From NCBI GenBank assembly GCA_903889895.1, contig CAISYZ010000121.1:1-64000 (forward strand): a stretch of DNA of 64,000 bases. Direction: 5' to 3'. Position numbers and translations under genes: made by a program. How positions within the stretch are numbered: the first letter of the stretch is position 1; each line of letters opens with the position of its first letter. Under the pieces are notes generated by a model that had not been told where the DNA came from, did not search any database, and saw only the letters and a list, made by a program, of their open reading frames with translations. This stretch comes from an uncultured Verrucomicrobia subdivision 3 bacterium (GTDB taxonomy: Bacteria > Verrucomicrobiota > Verrucomicrobiia > Limisphaerales > UBA11358). Of the stretch, positions 1 to 9,361 are shown piece by piece.

Positions 1-242
1 ATACCGCAGGAATGCGGGGAACCACCCTCAAGGAAGCGTCGCAGAATTGAAATCGAAAAATGACCGGACAGCGAGAATAGCCAGATTTTACCGAAATGAA
101 ATCGTTGTCAGCAAAACCTTAACCGGACAGTAGTGAAATTTAATTCAATCAGTCAATGGACAAAGCCGGCGTCGAAACATTCAAACCGAATGCCTCTCGG
201 CAGCATTCATTAAAGCACAAAAAACGGCGCGACGCAACCGGC

Positions 243-452
243 TCACTCTTCCGGTTGGTCGAGGTGTTCGCCTGGCGGCAGGTCGGCGAACTTTTCAAAA
301 TGCTCCGGCCGGAGCGGCTCGGAAATGGCGTGCTCGCCGCCCAACCATTTGCCGAGGTCGATCAGCTTGCAGCGGTGCGAACAGAACGGGCCGTATTTGC
401 CGGCGAACCAGTCGCCGGACTTCCGGCAAGTCGGGCATTTGACGGCGGGCAT
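243..452 (-). CDS. yacG: YacG-like zinc-binding protein (DNA gyrase inhibitor family)
   Basis: 69 aa with CPTCRK...GPFCSHRCKLIDLGKWLGGEHAI, the typical YacG CxxC/CxxxC pattern and 'IDLGKWLxGE' signature. Confidence 0.85.
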   Translation of the reverse strand: MPAVKCPTCRKSGDWFAGKYGPFCSHRCKLIDLGKWLGGEHAISEPLRPEHFEKFADLPPGEHLDQPEE

Positions 453-455
453 GAG

Positions 456-1037
456 CTACTGCGTCTCGGCGGCAATCTGCTTGAGATCGCCAACCAGTTT
501 TTCCGCGTCATCCGCCGGGAGCCCGGCTTCGGTGAGAATTTTTTTCGCGCCATTCAGCAACGTCTCCTGCTGCGCCGCCAAAAGGTGCGCGCTGTTGAAC
601 AAGGCGTGGATGTTGCGCGCCAGCCTGGCGGTTTGCGGGGAAAGATTTTTCCGCCCGCTCACGGCGGCGATGAGGTGGTCGGCGAGCCGCTTGATGGAAG
701 CGGTCGTGGCCTTCTTGCCCGCCGTCGCGGCAGAAGAAAGATGATTCAGCAGCGGCGCACGCTGATCCGCGCCACCGGCGGCATCGGCAACCTGCACGAG
801 CGCATCCAAATCCGCCTTGAGGTCGGCGATATTCTGCAAGGTTGCCACCAGCGCCGGATCCATCGGCGGCGGCGCCGGCGCGGAGGGCGCGGACGGCGAT
901 TGCGGTTGCACGCCCTGCTGCGCGTTGCTCTCGCTCACGTCGCGCCGCGCCTGCTTCTTGGCCAGATCATAATTCACATCCGCCAGCGCCTGACCGGCGC
1001 AGGCCAACGCCACGACAAGGACAAGGAGTCGTTTCAT
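456..1037 (-). CDS. hypothetical exported protein
   Basis: 193 aa ORF with N-terminal signal peptide (MKRLLVLVVALACAGQALA), directly downstream of the S41 protease. Confidence 0.6.
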   Translation of the reverse strand: MKRLLVLVVALACAGQALADVNYDLAKKQARRDVSESNAQQGVQPQSPSAPSAPAPPPMDPALVATLQNIADLKADLDALVQVADAAGGADQRAPLLNHLSSAATAGKKATTASIKRLADHLIAAVSGRKNLSPQTARLARNIHALFNSAHLLAAQQETLLNGAKKILTEAGLPADDAEKLVGDLKQIAAETQ

Positions 1038-1040
1038 AAA

Positions 1041-3308
1041 TCACTGGTTCACAATCAACGGACTGTTTTTGCCCAGCAGCGAAATATAGTCCAGCAGGAT
1101 GTGCTCGGTCTCGTCGAGCATCGGGTCAAATGGCGGCGGCGACTTTTTATCGGCGATGGCCTTGTGAGTAAGATTGGCTCCGGTCATCGCGGCGTCGGCG
1201 TCGGCATCGGTTTCCGCGTTCGCGGTGATTTCCTTCAAGCCGGGCTGGTCGGAATTCTTCACCGTGATTTCAAAGACCTTGACGCCATCCGCCGGCCGCG
1301 CCGAGCGCTCGGCGTCGCGCGCCTTGCCCAGGAGGAAATTCCGCTCGCGTTCCTTCAACGCGTCGCGCTCGTTGATGGTGGCGGTTTTATCCGCCTGCAT
1401 TTTCTGGAACTGCTCGATGTCTTGCTTGACGTAGAGGAAATCCTGGTTCGTCGCAATGCGATCGTCGGAATGCGCCTTGAGCGCGGGCAGATACGGCTGG
1501 ACGAAATTTAATTTCTCGTAGTTCGCCGGCTGGATGGTGTCCCACGGCAGCGGGTTGTCCAAGGAGACTTCGCCCACCTGCGTGGAGTAGTTCAGCACAT
1601 CCGGCAACACGATGTCCGGTTCCACGCCCTTGAGCTGCGTGGACGCGCCGCTGATGCGGTAGAATTTGCGGATGGTAATCTTGAGGTTGCCGGGATCATT
1701 TGAATTGCCATTCTCCGTCGGCAGCATGTAGGGCTTGAGCGGGTTCAGGCTTTGCACCGTGCCCTTGCCGTGCGTCGAGATGTCGCCGACGATGAGCGCG
1801 CGGCCGTAATCCTGCAATGCCGCCGCGGCGATTTCCGAGGCGGACGCGCTGAAGCGGTTGACCATCACCACCAGCGGCCCGGCGTAAAGCTCCGTGGGAT
1901 CAGGGTCGGAATCCACCTGCACATGACCATCAGGGTCACGCGCTTGCACGACCGGTCCTTCTTTAATGAACAGGCCGGTGAACTTGATGGCTTCTTCCAG
2001 CGAACCGCCGGGGTTGGTGCGCAAATCAATGATGATGCCGGAAACTTTTTCCTGCTTGAGCCGCTTCACCAGTTTCGCCACGTCCACCGAAGTAGATTTC
2101 GGCGTGGTGTTGCCGTTGTCGCCCAGATTCACCGTCGCGTAAAATGACGGCAGGTCAATGATGCCGATGCGCTTGCCGCCGGGCAGCTCGACCAGCTTCG
2201 CCTTCGCCTCGGAATCTTCCAGTTTGATTTCGTCGCGGATGAGCTTCACGATCTTGCGCGCGCTGCGGTCGGCGGCGGGGCTGATGGTCAGGCGCACTTC
2301 GGTGCCTTTCGTCCCGCGAATTTGCTGGACGACTTTTTCCAAATCCATGTCCACCACATCCACCGGCGGGGCGTTGCTCTGCGCCACGGCGATGATGCGG
2401 TCTTTTTCAAACACCTGCTTGCTTTTCGCCGCCGGCCCGCCGGGCACGAGCGAATGGATGGTGCAATAGCCGTCATCCTCGTTGAGTTGCGCACCGATGC
2501 CGAACAGCGAGAGGTTCATGCCGATGGAAAAATCTTGCGCGTGCGGCGCGCTGAAATAATCCGTGTGCGGATCGTAGGCGTGCGCCAGGCCGTTGAGATA
2601 AGCCTGCAACACCCCGTCGCTGTCCCAGTTCGTCGTCATGTGCAGGTTCCACTGGTAATGCCGTGCCAGCGTGGCGGGAATGTCCTTGGCCGCATCCGCC
2701 GGCAGCTTCACTGCAAACTCGTCATTCGTCGTGACGATTTCGCGCGAAAGTTTTTCCTGCAAATATTCATAGCGCAGCCGCTGCCGCCAGAGCGCCTTCG
2801 CCTCGTCCAAATCCTTCGGGAACGGCTCATGCCGGCGGTCGAGCATGATTTTTTCGTCCGCGCCAAACTTGAACTTCTCGTGCGCCAGCAAATCGGCGAC
2901 GTAGGCATCGTGCTGCTGGATGCGGGCGGAATAACGGTCATAGACCGCGAAAGCCGGCGTGAGATCCGCCTTGCCCTGCTTGAGCGTCAAGCGATCGAGG
3001 TTCGTCCGGTAAACTTCAAAATCGGCGAGATCGCTCTGCAGAAAATTCTCGTGGCGCGGGTCCAGCGAATCAATATAGCCGTCGAAAAAGCGCTTGGACA
3101 ATTCCGTGTCCAGCGGCCGTTGCAGATAGTGGAATTCCTCCAGCAACCGCGCCGCGATGAAGGCGGTGCGCGCATCGTTCGGGCCGGGCTTTAGGCTCGT
3201 CGGCGGCAGCGACGGCAAATCCGGCACGCTGGAACGGCTGGTTTCGCAGCCAACCCAGATGGCCAGCGCAATGACCGGAATCAGCAGCGCCAGGGAAAAG
3301 CGTTTCAT
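1041..3308 (-). CDS. S41-family carboxy-terminal processing (tail-specific) protease with PDZ domain
   Basis: Lipoprotein-like N-terminus; LSLFGIGAQLNEDDGYCTIHSLVPGGPA (PDZ); GIIIDLRTNPGGSLEEA and VMVNRFSASASEIAAAALQDYGRALIVGDISTHGKGTVQ (S41 catalytic motifs). Confidence 0.9.
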   Translation of the reverse strand: MKRFSLALLIPVIALAIWVGCETSRSSVPDLPSLPPTSLKPGPNDARTAFIAARLLEEFHYLQRPLDTELSKRFFDGYIDSLDPRHENFLQSDLADFEVYRTNLDRLTLKQGKADLTPAFAVYDRYSARIQQHDAYVADLLAHEKFKFGADEKIMLDRRHEPFPKDLDEAKALWRQRLRYEYLQEKLSREIVTTNDEFAVKLPADAAKDIPATLARHYQWNLHMTTNWDSDGVLQAYLNGLAHAYDPHTDYFSAPHAQDFSIGMNLSLFGIGAQLNEDDGYCTIHSLVPGGPAAKSKQVFEKDRIIAVAQSNAPPVDVVDMDLEKVVQQIRGTKGTEVRLTISPAADRSARKIVKLIRDEIKLEDSEAKAKLVELPGGKRIGIIDLPSFYATVNLGDNGNTTPKSTSVDVAKLVKRLKQEKVSGIIIDLRTNPGGSLEEAIKFTGLFIKEGPVVQARDPDGHVQVDSDPDPTELYAGPLVVMVNRFSASASEIAAAALQDYGRALIVGDISTHGKGTVQSLNPLKPYMLPTENGNSNDPGNLKITIRKFYRISGASTQLKGVEPDIVLPDVLNYSTQVGEVSLDNPLPWDTIQPANYEKLNFVQPYLPALKAHSDDRIATNQDFLYVKQDIEQFQKMQADKTATINERDALKERERNFLLGKARDAERSARPADGVKVFEITVKNSDQPGLKEITANAETDADADAAMTGANLTHKAIADKKSPPPFDPMLDETEHILLDYISLLGKNSPLIVNQ

Positions 3309-3392
3309 TTGATACATGATGGTTCGCGTAAGCACAATTGGACTGAAGATAACCCAATCCGTTCATTGTGGAAAACAAATTGCGCGCGTTTC

Positions 3393-3524
3393 TCATTCAA
3401 ACGGCGGGAGGATGACCAACCTCTTCACCGTCCACGAAAGGTCACGGACGACGAAGCCGCGTCCGGCGTGTCTGAGCCGTTCGCCTTCCGGCGGCGCGCA
3501 GCCGTTCCATGGACGGTCAGGCAT
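3393..3524 (-). other. small ORF or remnant (MPDRPWNGCAPPEGERLRHAGRGFVVRDLSWTVKRLVILPPFE) sharing a core with the ORF at 6481-6687
   Basis: Read directly from the minus strand; shares AGRGFVVRDLxWTVxxL and high nucleotide identity with the 6481-6687 ORF. Confidence 0.4.
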
Positions 3525-3560
3525 GGGCGAAATATCCACGCCAATCCTACGAGCGGATTT

Positions 3561-5285
3561 TTAAGTTTCGCCATATCCCTCTTCGGCGGCGGCTTGCTGT
3601 GCCCTTAGAATGTCGTGGAGCGTCAGAATTCCCATCAGCGGTTCATCCGCTTGTTCCTGGAGCAAAAGAAATCCAGTCTTGGATTCAATCAATTGCATTT
3701 CCACATCGCGCAAAGACAATTCCGGGCGGCAAACCGTGGCTTCCACCAAGACAGGCGGACGCTTTTCCCGGATTGCCAGCGTGGCTTCTTCCCGTGTCAG
3801 GACGCCGCGAATTTGTCCGTCAACCACCACCGGGAACTGGGTGTAAGGGTGGTTTTGGAGCAGGTGTTGAATTTGTTTCAACTCTAGCGAAGGGACAATC
3901 ACGGGCTTGGGGTTGGCCAAGTGCGAGATCGGCTGCTTCTGCCATTCCCGCAGATCGCGGGGTGGCGCGAAGCGTTCCACGGCATGACCGTCTTGTTCCA
4001 ACAGTGCGTCGTAAAAATTATGCCGCGCCAGACGCCGGCTGATGGCCTGGCTGACTAATGCCGCCAACATCAACGGTGGCACCAGGGCAAATTGATGCGT
4101 CATTTCAAACACAATTAAAATGCTGGTCACCGGCGCACGCACCACCGCGCCCAAGGTTGCGCTCATGCTGACGATGGTGAGCATGGCCACACCTTCCGGT
4201 GACAATCCAAAAACCGGCTGAAGAATGCCCGCGATGCCCAACCCGGTCATGGCACCGAAGAATAATGTCGGCGAAAAAATACCGCCACATCCGCCCATGC
4301 CGTAACAGGCCACGGTGGCCACAAATTTTGCCGCCAGCAGCAGCGCCGCCGTCTGCCAGATTAATTTGCCGGTGAGCGCCTCGGACAAATCATCGTAACC
4401 CAAGCCAAACACGCCGAGCTTGCCGGTATAGCGAAAGACCGCCACGCCCAGCACCCAGCAAATCAAGGCACCGATGGCAGGTCGCAGCCACGCTGGAACT
4501 GCGCTTAATTTCTTTTGGCGGGCGCGCAGCCCGAGCGCCGATTTTTGAAATGCCACGCCCACGAGCGTTCCTACCGCCGCCACCACCGGCACCAGCAAAT
4601 AGGAATACCACGAGGGTTCGCCGATCGCCGCGAGTGAAAACGAAGGCTGCGGCCCGATGATGCCATGCGCCACCAGCGCGCCAATCATGGCACCGAGCAG
4701 CACGCTGCCGAGCAGACGGCTGTTCAAGTCGCCAATCAATTCCTCCAAAACAAACGTGACGCCGGCCAGCGGTGTGTTGAAGGCGGCGGCCAGACCGGCG
4801 GCGGCACCGGTGGCGGCGGCCAGTCGGCGTTTTTGTTTGGGTTCACCTGCCACGCCCGCCAGCAGTGAGCCGGCTGTGCCTGCCAGTTGCACACATGGAC
4901 CTTCGCGGCCCAGGCTGCTGCCGCCGCCGATTTGCAGCGTGCCCGCGAGAAATTTCACCCACAGGACGCGGAAGGGCACAAAGCCGAAATTTTTCCAGAA
5001 TGCCGCCTTCAACTGCGGAATGCCGCTGCCGGCGGCCTCCGTGCAAAACGAATTGAGCAGCCAGCCGGAAATCAATGACGTCCCAACAATCAGCCCCAAG
5101 CTGCTCCACAGAAAGGTGGTGAACGAACATTGCGAAAGCCGCACGATGCCGGCACGATAACAGCCGTTCAAGGCCAGCTGAAAGGCCACCGCCACCAGTC
5201 CGGCCACAAAGCCATACGCGCACGTTTTGAGAATCGTGCGCGGTCGTTCCGGCAATTTTGCCAGCCATTCAACCAAAAATTTCAC
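3561..5285 (-). CDS. ClC-family chloride channel/transporter with C-terminal CBS domains
   Basis: GSSLGREGPCVQLAG, GVTFVLEELIG, CGMGGCGGIFSPTLFFGAM (ClC selectivity motifs) followed by CBS-like repeats. Confidence 0.92.
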   Translation of the reverse strand: MKFLVEWLAKLPERPRTILKTCAYGFVAGLVAVAFQLALNGCYRAGIVRLSQCSFTTFLWSSLGLIVGTSLISGWLLNSFCTEAAGSGIPQLKAAFWKNFGFVPFRVLWVKFLAGTLQIGGGSSLGREGPCVQLAGTAGSLLAGVAGEPKQKRRLAAATGAAAGLAAAFNTPLAGVTFVLEELIGDLNSRLLGSVLLGAMIGALVAHGIIGPQPSFSLAAIGEPSWYSYLLVPVVAAVGTLVGVAFQKSALGLRARQKKLSAVPAWLRPAIGALICWVLGVAVFRYTGKLGVFGLGYDDLSEALTGKLIWQTAALLLAAKFVATVACYGMGGCGGIFSPTLFFGAMTGLGIAGILQPVFGLSPEGVAMLTIVSMSATLGAVVRAPVTSILIVFEMTHQFALVPPLMLAALVSQAISRRLARHNFYDALLEQDGHAVERFAPPRDLREWQKQPISHLANPKPVIVPSLELKQIQHLLQNHPYTQFPVVVDGQIRGVLTREEATLAIREKRPPVLVEATVCRPELSLRDVEMQLIESKTGFLLLQEQADEPLMGILTLHDILRAQQAAAEEGYGET

Positions 5286-5322
5286 ACGCCATTATGTCTC
5301 GAAAATTGGTTTAAGGAAAGTT

Positions 5323-5964
5323 TCAACCCTCGCGCATCCACAAATCTGCGTGGGCAAAGCCGAAGTTAAAAAGCCGGCGGTCGGACAGCTTAAAACCAGC
5401 ATTCGCTAAAAATTTATCTGGTGGCGTGAGCCAGCTTGCCGACAGCGAGGTCATGAGTTTGAAAAACAAATAGAGCGAAGCGAGAATTGCACCCGCCCGC
5501 CAGCGTCGCCAACCTGCTTCGGGCACGCGAAAATCGGCCAGCAGCCAGATGGCATCGTCGGTCGCGCTTTCGGCCAGTTGCGGAATGAGTTTTTGAAGTT
5601 GCTCGGAACGAAAGCAGTCGAGAAAAAAGTTGGTGACCACCAAATCAAACTTTCCCGGCGGCGATGTCCAGCGCAGCGCATCCATTTGCTGGAAGCTGAC
5701 GCGCGATACATCCAATTGTTCCCGAGCCAGGCGTTGCTGCGCCTGTTGAATCATGCCTGCGCATTGCTCGACGCAGGTGATTTGAATTCGCGGATTTACG
5801 CGCAACAGTTCCACCAGAAATTTCCCCGTGCCTTCACCAATCAGCAAGGCGTGGCGGCGGTCTTTTGTGTGGGCTAAAAAAGTTGTCCGACAGCGTTGCA
5901 TCAGCCCGCCGGCAAAAATTTTTTCCATCCAGTGATAATGCGCGGCAAGACGGTCAAAGCTCAT
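5323..5964 (-). CDS. class I SAM-dependent methyltransferase
   Basis: LLIGEGTGKFLVELL (motif I), FDLVVTNFFLDCF; start chosen at MSFDRLAAHYHWMEKIF. Confidence 0.75.
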   Translation of the reverse strand: MSFDRLAAHYHWMEKIFAGGLMQRCRTTFLAHTKDRRHALLIGEGTGKFLVELLRVNPRIQITCVEQCAGMIQQAQQRLAREQLDVSRVSFQQMDALRWTSPPGKFDLVVTNFFLDCFRSEQLQKLIPQLAESATDDAIWLLADFRVPEAGWRRWRAGAILASLYLFFKLMTSLSASWLTPPDKFLANAGFKLSDRRLFNFGFAHADLWMREG

Positions 5965-6376
5965 GCTGGCGCTGAATGGTTTTTTTAGCTGGGCGATTCC
6001 ACCATAGGCAAGCCGCGCAGCCGCCAGCGGCGAAAAATAAAACATCCCACGGATCAGCGACACCGATGTGGTAAAAAAACGGGCCGACGATTTTGCACAT
6101 CACCGACCAGATGGCGAGGTGCGCAAACATCTCCGGCCAGGTGGGCAACCGGTCATGTTTCCGCAATCCCAGCAGCCGTTGAATCCACAGCACCACCGGC
6201 AGGGCGGCGGGCATCAGCAACAAATCATCGAAATGCGAATGCAAAAACGGCCACGCCCAAGGCAGATGCGCGTGAATAAATCCGGCCAGATGCGGCCGGA
6301 CGACCAGCCGGTTGACGGCATAAGCCGCCAGGGAAAAACCGAACAACCGGTCATGCAAATAACCAAATCGGCTCAT
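5954..6376 (-). CDS. small integral membrane protein
   Basis: 140 aa hydrophobic ORF; its 3' end overlaps the start of the downstream methyltransferase by about 11 bp. Confidence 0.6.
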   Translation of the reverse strand: MSRFGYLHDRLFGFSLAAYAVNRLVVRPHLAGFIHAHLPWAWPFLHSHFDDLLLMPAALPVVLWIQRLLGLRKHDRLPTWPEMFAHLAIWSVMCKIVGPFFYHIGVADPWDVLFFAAGGCAACLWWNRPAKKTIQRQHEL

Positions 6377-6480
6377 AATGCCAGCAGCACCCAGCCGGTG
6401 GATATCGCCAGTAGAGTTTTGATTAATAAAATCACAGCCCGTTCATGCTACCCACGACCGCAAGATGCGCCAGAAAGTTT

Positions 6481-6687
6481 TTAGGCTCTCAATTTTTTCT
6501 CATAGCCCCAATAATAAATGAGGTGCAGCTTCTCCACCGTCCACGGCAGGTCGCGGACGACGAAGCCGCGTCCGGCGCGCCAGAGCGGTTCGCTTTCCGG
6601 CAACGCGCAGACATCTCGCAGGCGTTTGGCCATGACGCGGCAGGTTTCGCCGAAAATGCCAGAGTTCCAGTAATGCGAGTTCGCCAT
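6481..6687 (-). CDS. 68-aa protein of unknown function, start codon overlapping the DUF262-HNH stop (TAATG)
   Basis: MANSHYWNSGIFGETCRVMAKRLRDVCALPESEPLWRAGRGFVVRDLPWTVEKLHLIYYWGYEKKLRA; second related copy at 3393-3524. Confidence 0.55.
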   Translation of the reverse strand: MANSHYWNSGIFGETCRVMAKRLRDVCALPESEPLWRAGRGFVVRDLPWTVEKLHLIYYWGYEKKLRA

Positions 6688-7769
6688 TATTTCCCAGCCT
6701 TTTCCCTGTTGTGCTCTTTGCAAAGCATCTCGCAATTTTCAGGAATGGTCTTGCCGCCATCGTGCCACGGTTTTTTATGGTCGCCTTCCATTTCCTCAAA
6801 CTTCCATTTCTTTTTTTCTTTGCACTTTGGACAAATTCCCTTTTGCCTTTCCCATGCCTCACGCTTTTGCTTGTCAGTAAAGGCACGAATGTTCAGGAAC
6901 TTTTCCTTCCCATTTAGGACATAGGTGTAAATGCCTTTCTTGTTCGTCACATCCTCATCTTCCATCAACGTTGAGATTCTCTTTTCCAGCTTCTCAGGGT
7001 CAGGTTTTTCGTCCTTGTGCACATTGTAGAGACGGCCAAAGGGCACGCCCTTCATTTCACTACGATACTCTGGAAAGATAGTTTTGACCCATTTGATGAC
7101 CACTTGAAAATACTGCCACAATTCTTTGGCGTCCTTGTGATCCTGATGGTCGGACATGTAGCCCTTGATGTCCCCGTTGGAAATCCAGTCAATAACCGTT
7201 TCTAAAAATTCCTGTCGAATCGCGACGCCGCTGAGATAGTCGTCGCCTAACTTTGGGCGATTAGCTTTGGAGAAATACCTTTTAGCATCCGTAACCCATG
7301 TCCCTGAGTAAACCGCATTTTTCAATTCTTGGGGTGTCAATTCTTCGCCAGAAATGTTGATTGTCTCGAACCAGTCCAACCGTTCGCTGTCCGTTCCTGA
7401 GCACAGATAAATCGTTAACTTGTAGTCCAAAATCTGTTTCTGCTCGTCGCCTTGAAGGTTGTGGAACTTCAGACCCTTAATCGAAAAATCCTTGTTCACA
7501 TACCTACATATCGAAACTGTGCGTTGCTGCCCGTCAATAATCTCAAAATTGCCATCTGCGCGCACTGACCAATACATGACATTCAAGGGATAGTCCTGTC
7601 TGACGGTGTTGATAACAGCGTCTCGCTGCTTGTCCTTGTAAATGAACTCGCGCTGATAGGGCGGGCGGATGTCGAGTTTGCCCCCGTAACCGCGAACGCC
7701 CTCTTCCTGCTTGTCCTCGTAACCCTTTGTCAGTTCGCGAATAGTCAGTTGTAATGGCTGGATTTTCAT
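6687..7769 (-). CDS. DUF262 domain protein with C-terminal HNH nuclease
   Basis: IDGQQRTVSICRY (DUF262/ParB-like DGQQR motif) plus CPKCKEKKKW...GDHKKPWHDGGKTIPENCEMLCKEHNREK (HNH). Confidence 0.85.
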   Translation of the reverse strand: MKIQPLQLTIRELTKGYEDKQEEGVRGYGGKLDIRPPYQREFIYKDKQRDAVINTVRQDYPLNVMYWSVRADGNFEIIDGQQRTVSICRYVNKDFSIKGLKFHNLQGDEQKQILDYKLTIYLCSGTDSERLDWFETINISGEELTPQELKNAVYSGTWVTDAKRYFSKANRPKLGDDYLSGVAIRQEFLETVIDWISNGDIKGYMSDHQDHKDAKELWQYFQVVIKWVKTIFPEYRSEMKGVPFGRLYNVHKDEKPDPEKLEKRISTLMEDEDVTNKKGIYTYVLNGKEKFLNIRAFTDKQKREAWERQKGICPKCKEKKKWKFEEMEGDHKKPWHDGGKTIPENCEMLCKEHNREKAGK

Positions 7770-8767
7770 TTTGGTCGTTCTGGATTTTTGTTTCGGATGA
7801 ATAGGCGTTTGAAAGTTTCCTTGCCATTCAGATAAGAGCCACGCCCATAAACCCCGTTCGGGTCTTGATCAACACCACGGTTGCAACCGAGAATCTCGAA
7901 TTGTTCGGGGTTATACCTATCGAGAAATGTCACGGGCACGCCCATCACACCGTCGTAGTCAATCGGAATGTCCGCAGTTTTTGACACTTCAATTGCGTCG
8001 TAGTTGTCATATTTCGGATAATCTTTGCGATTGTAATTTTTAAACAAAATCAAATCCTCGTGACGCTTCTTGTTATCAATGTTCGTGAACCAGCAAGTTG
8101 TGTTCGTGGAAATGACTCGTTGCCCATTCTCCATACGAGCCTCAGTCCCACTCAAAGGGTAATGCTCGGGGACGATGAATCCTGAAAAATTGCGGTTACT
8201 GTTTACACCAATCCAAAGCTTGTTTTCCTTAATCAGCTTGAAAACTTCTATGTAGGTTATCACGTTCCAACTGCCGACAATTAGGAATTTCTTCTTGTGC
8301 GCCGCAAGTTGCGAAACATATTCCCTGAACAACGAAAAGGGCGGGTTGGTAACAACAATGTCGGATTGCTTAAGCAACTCAATGCACTCTTGGCTGCGAA
8401 AATCTCCGTCGCCCTTCAATTGTTTAATGTCCTTGTCCTTATACTTTGGAACGTTGCCGCCTTCGTCGCCGGTGTATTCCAAGTAAATTGCCCGTTCAAC
8501 TTTGTGGCGGCTGAACAAATCCGCATCTTGATTCTTGTAGCAGGTCGTTATCAGTTTCTTCAAACCCAACTCCGCAAAGTTGTATGAAAAATAGTGGAAG
8601 AAATTACTTTTGCGAGGGTCGTCACAATTGCAAAACACGGTTTTCTTTTTGAAGTGCTTAACGTAGTGCGTCAGTTCTCTTTCGATGTCGGCAAGGATCG
8701 TGTAGAACTCGTCGTTCTTATCGCTTTTCGCCTTGTTCAAAAGCTTGTTGGTTGCGTTTCTTGCCAT
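7766..8767 (-). CDS. M.EcoRI-family adenine-specific DNA methyltransferase
   Basis: VTNPPFSLFREYVSQL (motif IV NPPF) and overall M.EcoRI-like layout; ATGA overlap with the DUF262-HNH start. Confidence 0.75.
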   Translation of the reverse strand: MARNATNKLLNKAKSDKNDEFYTILADIERELTHYVKHFKKKTVFCNCDDPRKSNFFHYFSYNFAELGLKKLITTCYKNQDADLFSRHKVERAIYLEYTGDEGGNVPKYKDKDIKQLKGDGDFRSQECIELLKQSDIVVTNPPFSLFREYVSQLAAHKKKFLIVGSWNVITYIEVFKLIKENKLWIGVNSNRNFSGFIVPEHYPLSGTEARMENGQRVISTNTTCWFTNIDNKKRHEDLILFKNYNRKDYPKYDNYDAIEVSKTADIPIDYDGVMGVPVTFLDRYNPEQFEILGCNRGVDQDPNGVYGRGSYLNGKETFKRLFIRNKNPERPK

Positions 8768-8776
8768 TTTATTTGA

Positions 8777-9241
8777 TCAGTTAAAAAAATTATTTTCGCC
8801 GAAAATCCGTTCGAGCACAACCTTGACGTAGTGGCTGGCGTGCCAGTCGCAGTGGTAATAAAAGCTGCCGGTCTTTTTGAGGACGCGGGCGAGTTGCACG
8901 CAGCGCGGGCGCAGGTAGTCAATGTAAGCCCTGGTGTTCTCGTGGCGGTCTTCAAAGGCGCGCTTCTCCTTGGTCTCGCCCCAGACTGTGCCAGTCCGGC
9001 ACGGACCGCCGCAATAAACCACGCGGGTGTCGAGGAGGCTGCCGGGCTTTGCCGGTTTGGTGGTGGTAGGGCGGCGTTGCTGCGCCGCCTTCCCTTCGCC
9101 CCGGCTGACCGGCAGGTCAGCCCTACCAGCGGAGGCTGGAGAAGTTTTCGCGCCGGAAAGCTTTTTGGCCATGCGCGGAAGTTTGCGCGGGAATATTTGC
9201 GGCGTCAATTCGGAGTTGGCCGGTTCGGCATTGTTCGGCAC
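8777..9241 (-). pseudogene. truncated DNA methyltransferase (Mod-like), 5' portion only, with internal deletion
   Basis: VWGETKEKRAFEDRHENTRAYIDYLRPRCVQLARVLKKTGSFYYHCDWHASHYVKVVLERIFGENNF is typical of Mod-like MTases, but no DPPF/Y motif is present and the ORF stops at GENNFFN. Confidence 0.75.
9065..9127. repeat. short palindromic/REP-like element with GGTAGGGC...GCCCTACC termini
   Basis: Perfect 8-bp terminal inverted repeat; internal similarity to 52204-52259. Confidence 0.6.
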
Positions 9242-9361
9242 TTGGTTGCTTGGACGGTTTAAACCGGTATTTATGTCTCAAATCCAAACAAAAGTGTCCT
9301 GCGCCTGCTTTATTTCAGGACGCCGCCAGATCGGGCGGAGCTGGGGTTCTTGGTTGCCGCC

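Noticed and set aside
156-1511. 451-aa + strand ORF
   Set aside because: Antisense to yacG, the 193-aa protein and the S41 protease; Arg/Gly-rich composition typical of spurious high-GC antisense ORFs.
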